Assembly (NCBI RefSeq): GCF_900112495.1
Contig: NZ_FOMA01000007.1
Span: 238,212-302,211, forward strand
Origin: Bacillus sp. OV322
GTDB taxonomy: Bacteria; Bacillota; Bacilli; Bacillales; DSM-1321
Length of the DNA: 64,000 bases
Reading direction: 5' to 3'
Positions 25,361 to 33,632 of the stretch are shown here, piece by piece. The translations under genes were made by a program, and so were the position numbers. A model generated the notes under the pieces. The model did no database searches and had not been told where the DNA came from. It saw only the letters and a program-made list of their open reading frames with translations. Position 1 is the first letter of the stretch, and the number at the start of each line of letters is the position of its first letter.

Positions 25361-26341
25361 TCAATTTGAGCTGGATAGACCGTATTCTGTTTCTTGATTT
25401 CCATTGACAAGGAATTCCTGCAGTGCTTCTTTATTTTTGGCTAAATCAGGCTCTAAAACCTGTCCAGCATTAGGATATCTGCTTTCTTTAAAGCCATCTT
25501 TAACCGGAATGACCATCGTTTGAATATCACTTTTATTGATAATAATATCCTTTGCAATACCAATTGCTGTCAAAGTCTTCATATTTGTATCAATGTAAGG
25601 CTGGATGGTTCCGACCATTTTAGGAAGCTTGACCACTCCGCTTACGCTCAGAAATTTTTCCTTAAGAGCTCCAATAACCTTCTGCTGGCGTTCTACACGC
25701 CCAAAGTCCCCTCTTGCATCGTGGCGGAATCTTGCATATCCAAGCAGTTCTTTCCCATGAAGTTTTTGGACTCCCTGTTTCAGGTTAACACCGATGTTCT
25801 TGGACATAGCTTTCTCCACATCAATCTGGATGCCTTCAGGTGATAGTGCATCTACAATTTTTTCAAAGCCTTTAAAATCAACCAATGCATAATAATTTAC
25901 ATCAATGCCAAAGTTTTCTTCAATTGTTTTACGAAGCAGTTCAGGTCCGCCAAATGAAAAAGCTGCATTGATTTTATTCTTGCCGTGTCCCGGAATGTCA
26001 ACGTAATTATCTCTCATAATCGAAACAAGTTTTAGCTGTTCGGTATCTGTATCATATTGCCCGACCATGATGCTGTCCGTACGTGATACTTCACCCTTTT
26101 TGCGGGCATCAATACCCAGCAGAAGCACATTTTGTATACCCTCAATTTTATCGGCAGCCTGAAAATCATCATAGTGCTTTTCCAGCTGAGCTGCAGGTCT
26201 GGCCTGTTTTAAGCCCTCATAATATTGAAAACCTGCATATCCTCCTGCTGCTAAGAAAATAAGGAAAACAAAAGTTAATATGCCCTTTAAAACAGATTTC
26301 TTTTTCTTTTTTTGCTGCTTTCTGCCTGTACGTGTTTCCAC
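25361..26341 (-). CDS. LytR-CpsA-Psr (LCP) family protein
   Basis: 326 residues if started at the GTG at 26341, which has GGGTGG seven bases upstream; a GTG pair at 26353 is the alternative. A basic N-terminus (GRKQQKKKKK) leads to one membrane helix (about 20-40) and an extracellular LCP domain. Signature parts are LLLGIDARKKGEVSRTDSIM, IMRDNYVDIPGHGKNKINAA and the arginine-rich YARFRHDARGDFGRVERQQ. LCP enzymes attach wall teichoic acids or other glycopolymers to peptidoglycan. It is transcribed alone; the long intergenic palindrome at 26501-26540 lies upstream. Confidence 0.9.
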   Translation of the reverse strand: METRTGRKQQKKKKKSVLKGILTFVFLIFLAAGGYAGFQYYEGLKQARPAAQLEKHYDDFQAADKIEGIQNVLLLGIDARKKGEVSRTDSIMVGQYDTDTEQLKLVSIMRDNYVDIPGHGKNKINAAFSFGGPELLRKTIEENFGIDVNYYALVDFKGFEKIVDALSPEGIQIDVEKAMSKNIGVNLKQGVQKLHGKELLGYARFRHDARGDFGRVERQQKVIGALKEKFLSVSGVVKLPKMVGTIQPYIDTNMKTLTAIGIAKDIIINKSDIQTMVIPVKDGFKESRYPNAGQVLEPDLAKNKEALQEFLVNGNQETEYGLSSSN

Positions 26342-26600
26342 AGCTTGCACCACCCATATGTTATAAAAACAATCATTTACTAATAATTTTCAGAAAAATT
26401 CCTGCCATCCTTCAATATACCATAATTTAACACGGTTTCGTCAATATTTTATATTAGTAAACTTTTCGCTTTTTTTATTCTGTTTTAACTTGCGCTTCAT
26501 ATCACCCTTGATAAGAACGTTCTTATTGATCAGAGGTGATTTGCAGGTGTAAGTGCAGTACCCGGGAATACAATCGCTTAAGTCATTTTCTCCAAATTAA

Positions 26601-26625
26601 AAGACGATGCCGAAAGCGGCATCGC
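26601..26625 (-). terminator. Terminator after ABC importer operon
   Basis: CGATGCCG (26605-26612) pairs with CGGCATCG (26617-26624), followed by TCTTTTAATT on the minus strand. Confidence 0.8.
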
Positions 26626-26648
26626 CTCATCCTGGTCTTTCTGTATAG

Positions 26649-27686
26649 TCAGCCCGCCTTTTTCACGGGCTGCTGAAGCCGTTTTTTCCTAAGGCTTCTG
26701 CTCCTTTTTCCTACATGGATATAGGTTACGGCCAGAGCAAGCACAAGAACTGTGCCTTTCACAATTTCAAATGCGTAATATGGAAGATTCAGCATGGTTA
26801 AACCGTTTAACAAAACACCTATCAAAGCAGCTCCGAAAAAGGTGCCGAGCGCATTCGGCTTGCCTGCACCAAGAACGGAAAAACCGACGAATACAGCTGC
26901 AACGGCTTCCATAAGCATGGATGAACCTGCATCGATCTGCCCTGATCCAACACGTGCGGCAAAAAGAATCCCTGCTAATGAAGCAAATATTCCAGAAACA
27001 ATGTAAGACAGCAGCTTCACTTTATTGACATTTATGCCAGACAGGCGTGCCGCTTCAGCATTACCGCCTGTCATATACAAAATTCTGCCCCATCTGGTAT
27101 GGGCCAGAATAATGAACACAGCAGCCACAAACACCAGCATGATAATAACAGGAACAGGCACTCCTCCCAGTTCCCCCTGTCCTACCCACAGAAAGCTTTT
27201 GTAAAATTCGCCTGGGGCTTTTCCTCCTGTTGTCATTTCCATATGGCTATAAATAGAGTACCCCTCTGTATATGTCCGGTGAAAGCCTGAAACAATATAC
27301 ATGACTCCAAGTGTTGCAAGAAGATCCGGAATCCTGATTTTCACTATCAGCAAGGCATTAAATAACCCTACGAGCACACCTGTAATGATTGGAAGGATGA
27401 TAACGAGCCAAAGGGGAAGCTGAAACCATACCATGAGCGATGATGTCAAAACTGTAGACAAGCTCATCGTCGAACCGACAGATAAATCAAAGCCATCCAC
27501 AATCAGCGTAAATGTGACTCCTAAAGCAAGCAGTGTAACGATGGATATAGACCTCAGAATGTCCGATATATTTCCATAAGAAAGAAATGCGCCATTAACC
27601 AAGCTAAAATAAATTAAGATCAGCACCATTAAAAGGATGGCTCCATATTTAAATAAAAACCCGATGAACTTCCCGTTCATTTCCAT
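26649..27686 (-). CDS. Ribose/galactose-type ABC importer, permease
   Basis: 345 residues from the ATG at 27686, eight bases after GGAGG and overlapping the end of the ATPase gene. About nine hydrophobic segments. The family signature LTLIVDGFDLSVGSTMSL, the conserved GRILYMTGGNAEAARLSGI loop and the VFVGFSVLGAGKPNALGTFFGA segment mark a BPD_transp_2 (RbsC-like) permease. It forms the membrane channel with the ATPase and binding protein encoded upstream. It is the last gene of a SAM-riboswitch-controlled operon, which argues for a sulfur-related sugar rather than ribose. Confidence 0.92.
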   Translation of the reverse strand: MEMNGKFIGFLFKYGAILLMVLILIYFSLVNGAFLSYGNISDILRSISIVTLLALGVTFTLIVDGFDLSVGSTMSLSTVLTSSLMVWFQLPLWLVIILPIITGVLVGLFNALLIVKIRIPDLLATLGVMYIVSGFHRTYTEGYSIYSHMEMTTGGKAPGEFYKSFLWVGQGELGGVPVPVIIMLVFVAAVFIILAHTRWGRILYMTGGNAEAARLSGINVNKVKLLSYIVSGIFASLAGILFAARVGSGQIDAGSSMLMEAVAAVFVGFSVLGAGKPNALGTFFGAALIGVLLNGLTMLNLPYYAFEIVKGTVLVLALAVTYIHVGKRSRSLRKKRLQQPVKKAG

Positions 27687-29187
27687 CTTCCTTTCCTCCG
27701 CTTGCATACAGCAGGATTTCCTCCTGTGTCGCCTCAGCCGCTGTCAGTTCCTTCACAACGGCTCCATCATACATAACCAGAAGCCGATCGGATATCGCAA
27801 GAATTTCAGTAATATCACATGAAAAGTAAAGAACTCCCTTTCCGCTGCCGGTCAGGCGGTGTATGAGCTGAAAAATCTCCTTCTTCGCTCCTATATCCAC
27901 TCCCTTGGCGGGCTCATCAAACAGATAAATTTCTGCTTGTCCGGACATCCACTTTCCGATAGCTACCTTTTGCTGATTTCCGCCGCTTAAGTTAATTACG
28001 GGAGTTTGGCTGCTATGCGTTTTTATTCCAAGTGCTTCAATCATTTCTTCTGTATATTTTTGTTCCGCCTGTTTCTTTAAAAATGAATAGCTGGAGAATC
28101 TCCTCAGATGAGGGAAAGTGATATTTGCCTGGACAGATTCCCCGATAAACAGCCCCTCTTTCCGCCTTTCTTCCGGAACAAGGGCAAGGCCAGCCTTAAT
28201 TGCCTGAGAGGGATGCTTAAATCTAAAATGTTCCCCGTTTACAAGGACCTCTCCGCTCTTCCAGGGAGTCAGTCCAAACAGAGCTTTGGCCAGTTCTGTC
28301 TTCCCTGCTCCGACAAGGCCCACCACACCGACAACTTCTCCTTTAGAAACAGAGAAAGAAATATCCCTAAGCATCTCATCATCGTCCAAATGCCTGACCT
28401 CAAGCAGCACATCTCCTATTTTGCTCCCGGGTCTTAATAGCTCCATGCTCAGCTGGCTGCCAAGCATCTTGTCTACCACTTGCTGCTGGGTGATTTCCGG
28501 GGCAAGGAACGTTCCTACTGCTTCTCCGTCTCTCATTACCGTAATGCGGTCACAAATTTCAAAAACCTCCGGAAGCCTGTGAGAGATAAAAATGCTTGCT
28601 ACCCCCCTCTTTTTCAGCTTCTGGATAATTTCAAATAAATGCCGTGTTTCTTCAAGCGAAAGAGGGGCTGTTGGCTCATCAAAAATAATGATTTTTGCCT
28701 CCCTGACAAGGGCACGTGCTATCAGTACCATTTGTTTTTCTGCCAGGGTGAGAGCAGACGCCGGCTTATCAGGTGAAATCCCCCCTGCATGAAGCTGAAT
28801 CAAAGCGTCATGTGCCTGCTTGAGCATCTTTTTCCTTGATACAAACCATTTTCTTTCCGTGGAAAATGAATCCAGCAAAATATTTTCAGCAACTGACAAT
28901 TGCGGAACAATGGCTGTATCCACCTCCTGGTACACGCAATGAATTCCACAGTCTTTGGCTTCCTTGGGAGAGCGGAAGCTGACGGTTCTGCCGTCCAATA
29001 TAATTTCACCGCTGTCCTCAGTGAACACCCCTGAAAGAATTTTAATCAGTGTGCTTTTACCGGCACCATTTGCTCCGAGCAGCGCATGCACTTCTCCTGC
29101 TCTCAGCTCTAATTTTGCCTTTTTCAAGGCCTTCACTTGGCCGAATGATTTCGAAATGCTTTTCATCTCCAGCAATTTAGCACTCAA
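27649..29187 (-). CDS. Sugar-type ABC importer, duplicated ATPase (RbsA-like)
   Basis: 512 residues from a TTG at 29187 behind GGGGGAG. Two fused nucleotide-binding domains. The first has Walker A GANGAGKST and Walker B IIIFDEPT. The second has a Walker-A-like GLVGAGKTE and the signature LSGGNQQKV. This is the RbsA/MglA layout of carbohydrate uptake type-2 importers. It powers uptake through the permease encoded next. Its stop overlaps the permease start by 38 bases, so translation is likely coupled. Regulation is through the upstream SAM-I riboswitch. Confidence 0.93.
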   Translation of the reverse strand: MSAKLLEMKSISKSFGQVKALKKAKLELRAGEVHALLGANGAGKSTLIKILSGVFTEDSGEIILDGRTVSFRSPKEAKDCGIHCVYQEVDTAIVPQLSVAENILLDSFSTERKWFVSRKKMLKQAHDALIQLHAGGISPDKPASALTLAEKQMVLIARALVREAKIIIFDEPTAPLSLEETRHLFEIIQKLKKRGVASIFISHRLPEVFEICDRITVMRDGEAVGTFLAPEITQQQVVDKMLGSQLSMELLRPGSKIGDVLLEVRHLDDDEMLRDISFSVSKGEVVGVVGLVGAGKTELAKALFGLTPWKSGEVLVNGEHFRFKHPSQAIKAGLALVPEERRKEGLFIGESVQANITFPHLRRFSSYSFLKKQAEQKYTEEMIEALGIKTHSSQTPVINLSGGNQQKVAIGKWMSGQAEIYLFDEPAKGVDIGAKKEIFQLIHRLTGSGKGVLYFSCDITEILAISDRLLVMYDGAVVKELTAAEATQEEILLYASGGKEDGNEREVHRVFI

Positions 29188-29233
29188 TTTATTCTCCCCC
29201 TTCCATAAGCCTGGGACTGGGCTTTACACTTCA

Positions 29234-30307
29234 TTACTTCCCATTTTCCAGGTCTTTGAGTTTTTCTGTGTATCCCTGCTCGCTGTGTCCCCAGCCTTTC
29301 ACATATTTATTGAGCTCTGCTGTCGTAATTTGTTCTGCCGGCAATTCTTCCTTGGTGACGAACACCGGATTTAACTTTACTGTATCAGGCGCGGATCCGG
29401 AGCTGAGTTTTTGATAAGCATAACGAACCTGAATTCTTCCGATATCCTTTGGATCAACTGCAGCTGAAGCCACCCAAGGGCTGTTTTTATCCTGGATCAT
29501 TTGAAGATCCTCATCGCTCATGTCGATTCCATAAACTTTGATATCTGTTCTGCCCGCCTGTTTAATGGCCCGCACCGCCCCTTTGGCAAATTCATCCCAA
29601 GAAGCCCATACTGCTGTGATTTGGCCTTTTTTAGGGTACTGTTTTAAAATAGCTTCCATTTGCGATTGGGTGTCAAGAGCCGTATTTTGAGTTGCTGCCC
29701 CAAAAGCAGAAACCTCTTTGATTCCTGTATTTTTGGCTAAAAAGTCTTTATAGGCAATTTGCCTTCTTTCCATCGGTGCAAATCCCGCAACCCAAATTTT
29801 CACGATATTGGCTTTGCCTCCCGAATCCTTTGCCAGTTTTTCAAGCGTAGCCTCCGCCATCTGCTGATCCCCTTGCTCAAGAACTGTTACACCCGGTACA
29901 CTGACTTCAGCATCGAATGCGATAACGGGAATTTTTTTATCAATGGCCTTTTTCACGCCGGCTGTTAGTGCTTCTTTTGTGCCATGGTCAATCAAAATGG
30001 CATCAAAGCCCTGGTTAATCGCTGCATCAACATTAGAGGACATTTTTGCAAGGTCTCCATCAGAGGTGAATACTGTAACCTTCCCTCCAAATTTTGCAGC
30101 CTGTTCCTTCACACCATCGATATATTGTGCAGAAAATGTACCAAGATTCTGCTGCATAATAAGTGCCACTTTCTTATTTGTAAGCGGATTTTTATCACTT
30201 GCTTTTGTATCAGCAGCTGCTTGCTTTCCTACATGCGGCTGGCAGCCTGCCAGCAGCATTAAAATAAAAATTAAGGCCATTGATGATTTCCATATATTTT
30301 TCTTCAT
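29234..30307 (-). CDS. Sugar-type ABC importer, substrate-binding lipoprotein
   Basis: 357 residues from the ATG at 30307 (KKNIWKSSMALIFILMLLAGC), which has GAGGGAGAG upstream; upstream in-frame codons run into the leader. Lipobox MLLAGC. The mature part is a periplasmic-binding-protein type 1 fold (Peripla_BP_4): KVALIMQQNLGTFSAQYIDG, DAILIDHGTKEAL, VIAFDAEVSVPG, TAVWASWDEFAKGAV and KVYGIDMSDED. It delivers the substrate to the permease. First gene of the operon; the leader holds a fragment of the dispersed repeat and a SAM-I riboswitch. The ligand is probably a methionine-cycle by-product such as methylthioribose, an inference from regulation only. Confidence 0.92.
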   Translation of the reverse strand: MKKNIWKSSMALIFILMLLAGCQPHVGKQAAADTKASDKNPLTNKKVALIMQQNLGTFSAQYIDGVKEQAAKFGGKVTVFTSDGDLAKMSSNVDAAINQGFDAILIDHGTKEALTAGVKKAIDKKIPVIAFDAEVSVPGVTVLEQGDQQMAEATLEKLAKDSGGKANIVKIWVAGFAPMERRQIAYKDFLAKNTGIKEVSAFGAATQNTALDTQSQMEAILKQYPKKGQITAVWASWDEFAKGAVRAIKQAGRTDIKVYGIDMSDEDLQMIQDKNSPWVASAAVDPKDIGRIQVRYAYQKLSSGSAPDTVKLNPVFVTKEELPAEQITTAELNKYVKGWGHSEQGYTEKLKDLENGK

Positions 30308-30387
30308 TGATTTCTCTCCCTCGTTATATTTGAGTTTTTTTGACTCCTGGAATTTCTCTTTCAGCCGTATACCCTCCTGTTTTCCAT

Positions 30388-30440
30388 TTTTAAAGGCTTT
30401 TTTAAGATTTTTGTTTTTTATGAGTTCTGTGAGGCGAACG
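30388..30440 (+). repeat. Dispersed repeat, head fragment H
   Basis: AAGGCT...TTAAGATTTTTGTTTTTT followed by ATGAGTTCTGTGAGGCG closely matches the head of copy C, with a few mismatches over about 50 bases. It sits in the leader between the riboswitch and the binding-protein gene. Confidence 0.6.
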
Positions 30441-30505
30441 CATAACGGCTTCCGGAAACTGCGCACCTGAATACGGAAGTCTGACAGGCAAGATAAAACA
30501 GAGCT

Positions 30506-30730
30506 AAAAAATAAAAGCCCCTTCCTGTAAAAGAAAGAGGCTTGAAGAATACAAAAATAGATCTTCTAACCTCTTATCTCTCAGAAAGAATGAACTTTCT
30601 GCTGGAATTAGCACCGTGCCCTCTGGTATAAATACCGGCGCATTTTATCAAGCGCCCCGTCTCACAACGGTATTACAGTCGGTTGCTGGGCATCATCGGG
30701 CCAAATCCCTCCGCCTACTCTGGATAAGAG
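30506..30730 (-). promoter_or_regulatory. SAM-I riboswitch (S box) with terminator
   Basis: On the minus strand the aptamer runs from 30730 to about 30571. P1 pairs CTCTTATC with GATAAGAG. Conserved parts are GGAGGGATTTGGCCCGATGA, GCCCAGCAACC, GGTGCTAATTCC and the closing CAGA...GAGAGATAAGAGG. An expression-platform terminator follows (AAGCCTCTTT with AAGGGGCTT, then TTTATTTTTT at 30506-30545). SAM binding should stabilise the anti-antiterminator and stop transcription of the ABC importer genes. Confidence 0.96.
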
Positions 30731-30769
30731 TTTTAAAGCAAAACATTATTCAATTTTTTTCCTGTGGTG

Positions 30770-30798
30770 AATATACCATCATCCGATTCTTAATGCAA
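30770..30798 (-). promoter_or_regulatory. Probable promoter of the S-box operon
   Basis: On the minus strand TTGCAT, 17 bases, then TATATT. The start site would lie about 35 bases before the riboswitch aptamer. Confidence 0.55.
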
Positions 30799-30851
30799 TA
30801 GTTTTTAGAAAAATCTTTATTGTCAATAAATTAAAATCAAAATTCTACACA

Positions 30852-32666
30852 TCATTCATATAAAGCAATTAATTCATCAACAAGGGAGCCAACATAGGAT
30901 ACTGCCTGTTTGATGCACTCCGGCTTCGACATATCTACTCCAGCATGCTTCAGAAGTTCCAGCGGTTTTTTTGTTCCGCCTGCGCGCAGGACTTCCAGCC
31001 ACCTGTCAACAGCCGGCTGGCCCTCCTCCTGGATCATTTGGGCAGCTGCTGTGGATGCGGTCAATCCTGCAGAGTAGGTATACGGATATAAACCCATATA
31101 ATAATGCGGCTGGCGCATCCAGGTTAAGCTTGCATCTTCATCTATTTCTACAGCATCTCCCCAAAAGCCGGCAAGAACGTTCCCTTTTATTTCAGACAAA
31201 GTTTTTGCAGTTAGGGGATGGCCATTTTCAGCATGCATGTATACTCTTCGCTGATATTCCCCCTCGAGCAAATGTGTCACAAAATTATGGTAATAGGTTC
31301 CAAGCAGCTGCAGGATGATCCAGCGCCTCATCTGCTTATCTTCCGTATTAGCAAGGAGATGCTTCGCCAAAAGAAGCTCATTTAGTGTGGACGGGGCTTC
31401 AACGAAATAGGTTGATGGCCTTGTATTGAATAGCCGCTGATTTTTGTTAGCCAGGTAAAAATGTCCGGCATGTCCCAGCTCATGTGCTAATACAAATGCG
31501 CCGCGCATAGTATCCTGCCAGGTAATTAAAATATATGGATGAACTCCATACGGGCTTGAACAGAAAGCCCCAGTTCCTTTTCCGACATTGTCGGTACGGT
31601 CAACCCACCTTTCTGTCAGCCCTTTTTTCATGATTTCACTATACTCGGGTCCCATTACCTTAAGGGCTTCAAGAATGACAGTGCACGCATCTTCATACGT
31701 TGTCGCTGGATTAAATTCAGGATCAAGCGGCGCTTTCAAATCACAGAAAAGCATCTTATCAAGCCCCATCACCTTTTTTTTCAGCTGGGCGTAGCGGCGC
31801 ATATGAGGAGCAAGCTCACTCTGGATGATATCGAGCTGATTATTATACATGCCAGCTGTTACCTGCTGGGGCTCAAGCAGCATTTCCGTGACAGATTCAT
31901 AGCTGCGCAGCCGTGAAAGTGCGACCTGCTTCGAAACCTCTGCCGAATATGCTTGGGCAAAGGTATTTTTATATTGTTTTAATGTATTCACGAATGATCC
32001 GTATGCTTTCCTGCGAAGAGCCGTATCTGGTGAGAATTCATAACGGTCTTCAAATAAAGAAAAAGAAACCGGATATTCATTTCCCTCTTCATCATGTATT
32101 GGCTGAAACTGCATATCGGCCAATTTGCCCATTTCATATACTTTATAAGGTGAGCTGTGCACATCTCCTAATGCAGCAAGAGCCTTTTCTGTTTCTGGAG
32201 AAAGCTTATGTTTTTTCGTCTCCAGCAGTTCTAATAAATTCTTCTCAAATACCATAAGGTTTGGTTCTGAGGCTATGTATTCTTTTAAGTCTGACTCTGG
32301 CAATTCAAGAATTTCAGAATCAATAAATGAAAGGGCAGCATTCACCTTAGTCATCAGCGCAGAAAATTGTGCATAATCTGCCTGATTGACAGAATCTGTT
32401 CCATCTGCCGATCTTCTCAATGATGCATATGTTCCTGCCCTGGTCAATTTCATATGAAGCTGCTCCCGAAGCTCCAAGCATTGCACAAGCTTATCCCTGT
32501 TACTTAGCTGCCCCTGAAATTCACATAGCGCAGGAATTTCCTGATTAATATTCTCTAATTGTGCTTTCCAGTCTTCTCTGGAAGAAAATAAATCCTCAAG
32601 ATTCCAGGTCTGCTCCACAGGTACTTCAGAACGGAAAAGCCGTTTTTCCATTGTTTTTTCCATCAT
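30852..32666 (-). CDS. pepF: Oligoendopeptidase F (M3 metallopeptidase)
   Basis: 604 residues from the ATG at 32666, five bases after GGAGG; a TTG four codons earlier overlaps the ribosome site. The M3 zinc motif is VLAHELGHAGHF, with the third ligand Glu expected in the downstream FVEAPSTLNELLLAKHLL helix. The N-terminal helical domain (about 25-200) and the C-terminal GLYPYTYSAGLTAS segment are as in PepF. It is a cytoplasmic peptidase of peptides of about 7-17 residues. No partner genes adjoin; the empty 0.7 kb upstream contains a candidate short RNA. Confidence 0.94.
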   Translation of the reverse strand: MMEKTMEKRLFRSEVPVEQTWNLEDLFSSREDWKAQLENINQEIPALCEFQGQLSNRDKLVQCLELREQLHMKLTRAGTYASLRRSADGTDSVNQADYAQFSALMTKVNAALSFIDSEILELPESDLKEYIASEPNLMVFEKNLLELLETKKHKLSPETEKALAALGDVHSSPYKVYEMGKLADMQFQPIHDEEGNEYPVSFSLFEDRYEFSPDTALRRKAYGSFVNTLKQYKNTFAQAYSAEVSKQVALSRLRSYESVTEMLLEPQQVTAGMYNNQLDIIQSELAPHMRRYAQLKKKVMGLDKMLFCDLKAPLDPEFNPATTYEDACTVILEALKVMGPEYSEIMKKGLTERWVDRTDNVGKGTGAFCSSPYGVHPYILITWQDTMRGAFVLAHELGHAGHFYLANKNQRLFNTRPSTYFVEAPSTLNELLLAKHLLANTEDKQMRRWIILQLLGTYYHNFVTHLLEGEYQRRVYMHAENGHPLTAKTLSEIKGNVLAGFWGDAVEIDEDASLTWMRQPHYYMGLYPYTYSAGLTASTAAAQMIQEEGQPAVDRWLEVLRAGGTKKPLELLKHAGVDMSKPECIKQAVSYVGSLVDELIALYE

Positions 32667-32970
32667 TGTCTCCTCCAATAAAAACTTAGTGACTTCTCAA
32701 CTAAATGTTATCAGAAAATTTAACCAAATCACAATACTTGTTTTGTACTATCAATCTTTCTGTTTTTTTAGTTTCTTCCACATGGGGACAAAATCGGCAC
32801 TGCACTCTAATTAAGCATGAAACTTGCTTCACGAATTATTAGCTATTTATTGGTTCTGAAGTATTAATAGAGGATAATTCCAGGGGTGATTCACATTAGC
32901 TATGAGAGGCAGCCCTCTGATATGACTGAAGTGCATCCTATTCAGCGGAAGAAATTGGAGAGAAAATACA

Positions 32971-33054
32971 AAAAAATGCAGCCGGCTTTTGAAGGGAGGC
33001 CGGCTGCATCTCAATGAATAAAAAGAAAACAATCACCGCAATATGATTGCTTCC
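32971..33054 (-). ncRNA. Candidate short RNA of about 84 bases
   Basis: A promoter at 33061-33089 should start transcription near 33054. A strong terminator follows 50 bases on: an 11-bp stem ATGCAGCCGGC (32976-32986) with GCCGGCTGCAT (32999-33009), then seven T. The 5' part can form a hairpin (CAATCA with TGATTG). There is no convincing ORF of useful size between promoter and terminator. It could be an independent small RNA or an attenuated leader far upstream of pepF. Confidence 0.5.
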
Positions 33055-33060
33055 TATCCC

Positions 33061-33090
33061 ATTATAGGAAATTTGTCGAATTATGTCGAT
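33061..33090 (-). promoter_or_regulatory. Promoter overlapped by two Spo0A-box-like sequences
   Basis: On the minus strand TCGACA (33084-33089), a 17-bp spacer and TATAAT (33061-33066). On the plus strand TGTCGAA (33074-33080) matches the 0A box exactly and TGTCGAT (33084-33090) differs at one base. Their starts are 10 bases apart, the spacing known from Spo0A target promoters. Confidence 0.55.
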
Positions 33091-33373
33091 AGTAAATATT
33101 CCTCAAATTTCACTAGGCCCCATTTCCCGTACCCGACATTCTATTTTGTGCGGATTTTTCTTAATTCAGATATTCCAGGCACATGTACGCTCCAGCTTGT
33201 CGCCTTTCACAATGTCAGGCATTTTGTCGGATAAGGAAGAATTATCTTGTTTATAGAATAATAGACCTGGGTAAAAAAACCGAAAATAGATGTTAACATG
33301 CAAACTTGCCCATTATCCAACGAAAAGCCGTTTCATCAAGATACAAGAAAACTTCGGAGAAGGTGGAACAGGT

Positions 33374-33481
33374 ATGATGAGCAAAAGTCCAGTCCAAGAG
33401 CAAGACAATCAGAAGGTGAATGACCACAAATTAAAGCTAAAAGAAAAAATCAGAACTGGACACCCGAAAAAAAAACAATGA
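33374..33481 (+). CDS. Very small basic protein of 35 residues
   Basis: ATG at 33374 lies seven bases after AGGTGG; the next codon is also ATG. The product is hydrophilic and rich in Lys, Gln and Asn, ending in KIRTGHPKKKQ. Small basic proteins of this type are common among spore components of Bacillus, but I do not recognise this one. No clear terminator follows directly. The case rests on the ribosome site and the biased composition. Confidence 0.45.
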   Translation: MMSKSPVQEQDNQKVNDHKLKLKEKIRTGHPKKKQ

Positions 33482-33573
33482 ATGGGAAATTCTCTAAACC
33501 AGCCGTAACACTCGGAAAACATGAAATTACTCCTCTCTCATAAGCCGGGCGGTTCGTCCCCTTCTCTAACCAA

Positions 33574-33604
33574 AAAATAGCCTGCTCCCTTTATGGGAGC
33601 AGGC
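33574..33604 (-). terminator. Terminator after MFS gene
   Basis: GCCTGCTCCC (33580-33589) pairs with GGGAGCAGGC (33595-33604), followed by TATTTTTTGG on the minus strand. Confidence 0.88.
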
Positions 33605-33632
33605 CATTTCATTCGTTCAGTATATGCCCAAA

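Larger units (their letters stand above)
32667..33373. other. Intergenic region with a candidate short RNA
   Basis: About 700 bases without a supported coding gene. It contains one promoter plus terminator pair on the minus strand (see 32971-33090) and two Spo0A-box-like sequences. The rest is AT-rich and without clear structure. Confidence 0.6.

Noticed and set aside
32847..33032. 61-codon minus-strand frame starting TTG within the candidate short RNA
   Set aside because: It runs through the terminator hairpin and has a low-complexity Phe/Leu start; not credible as protein.
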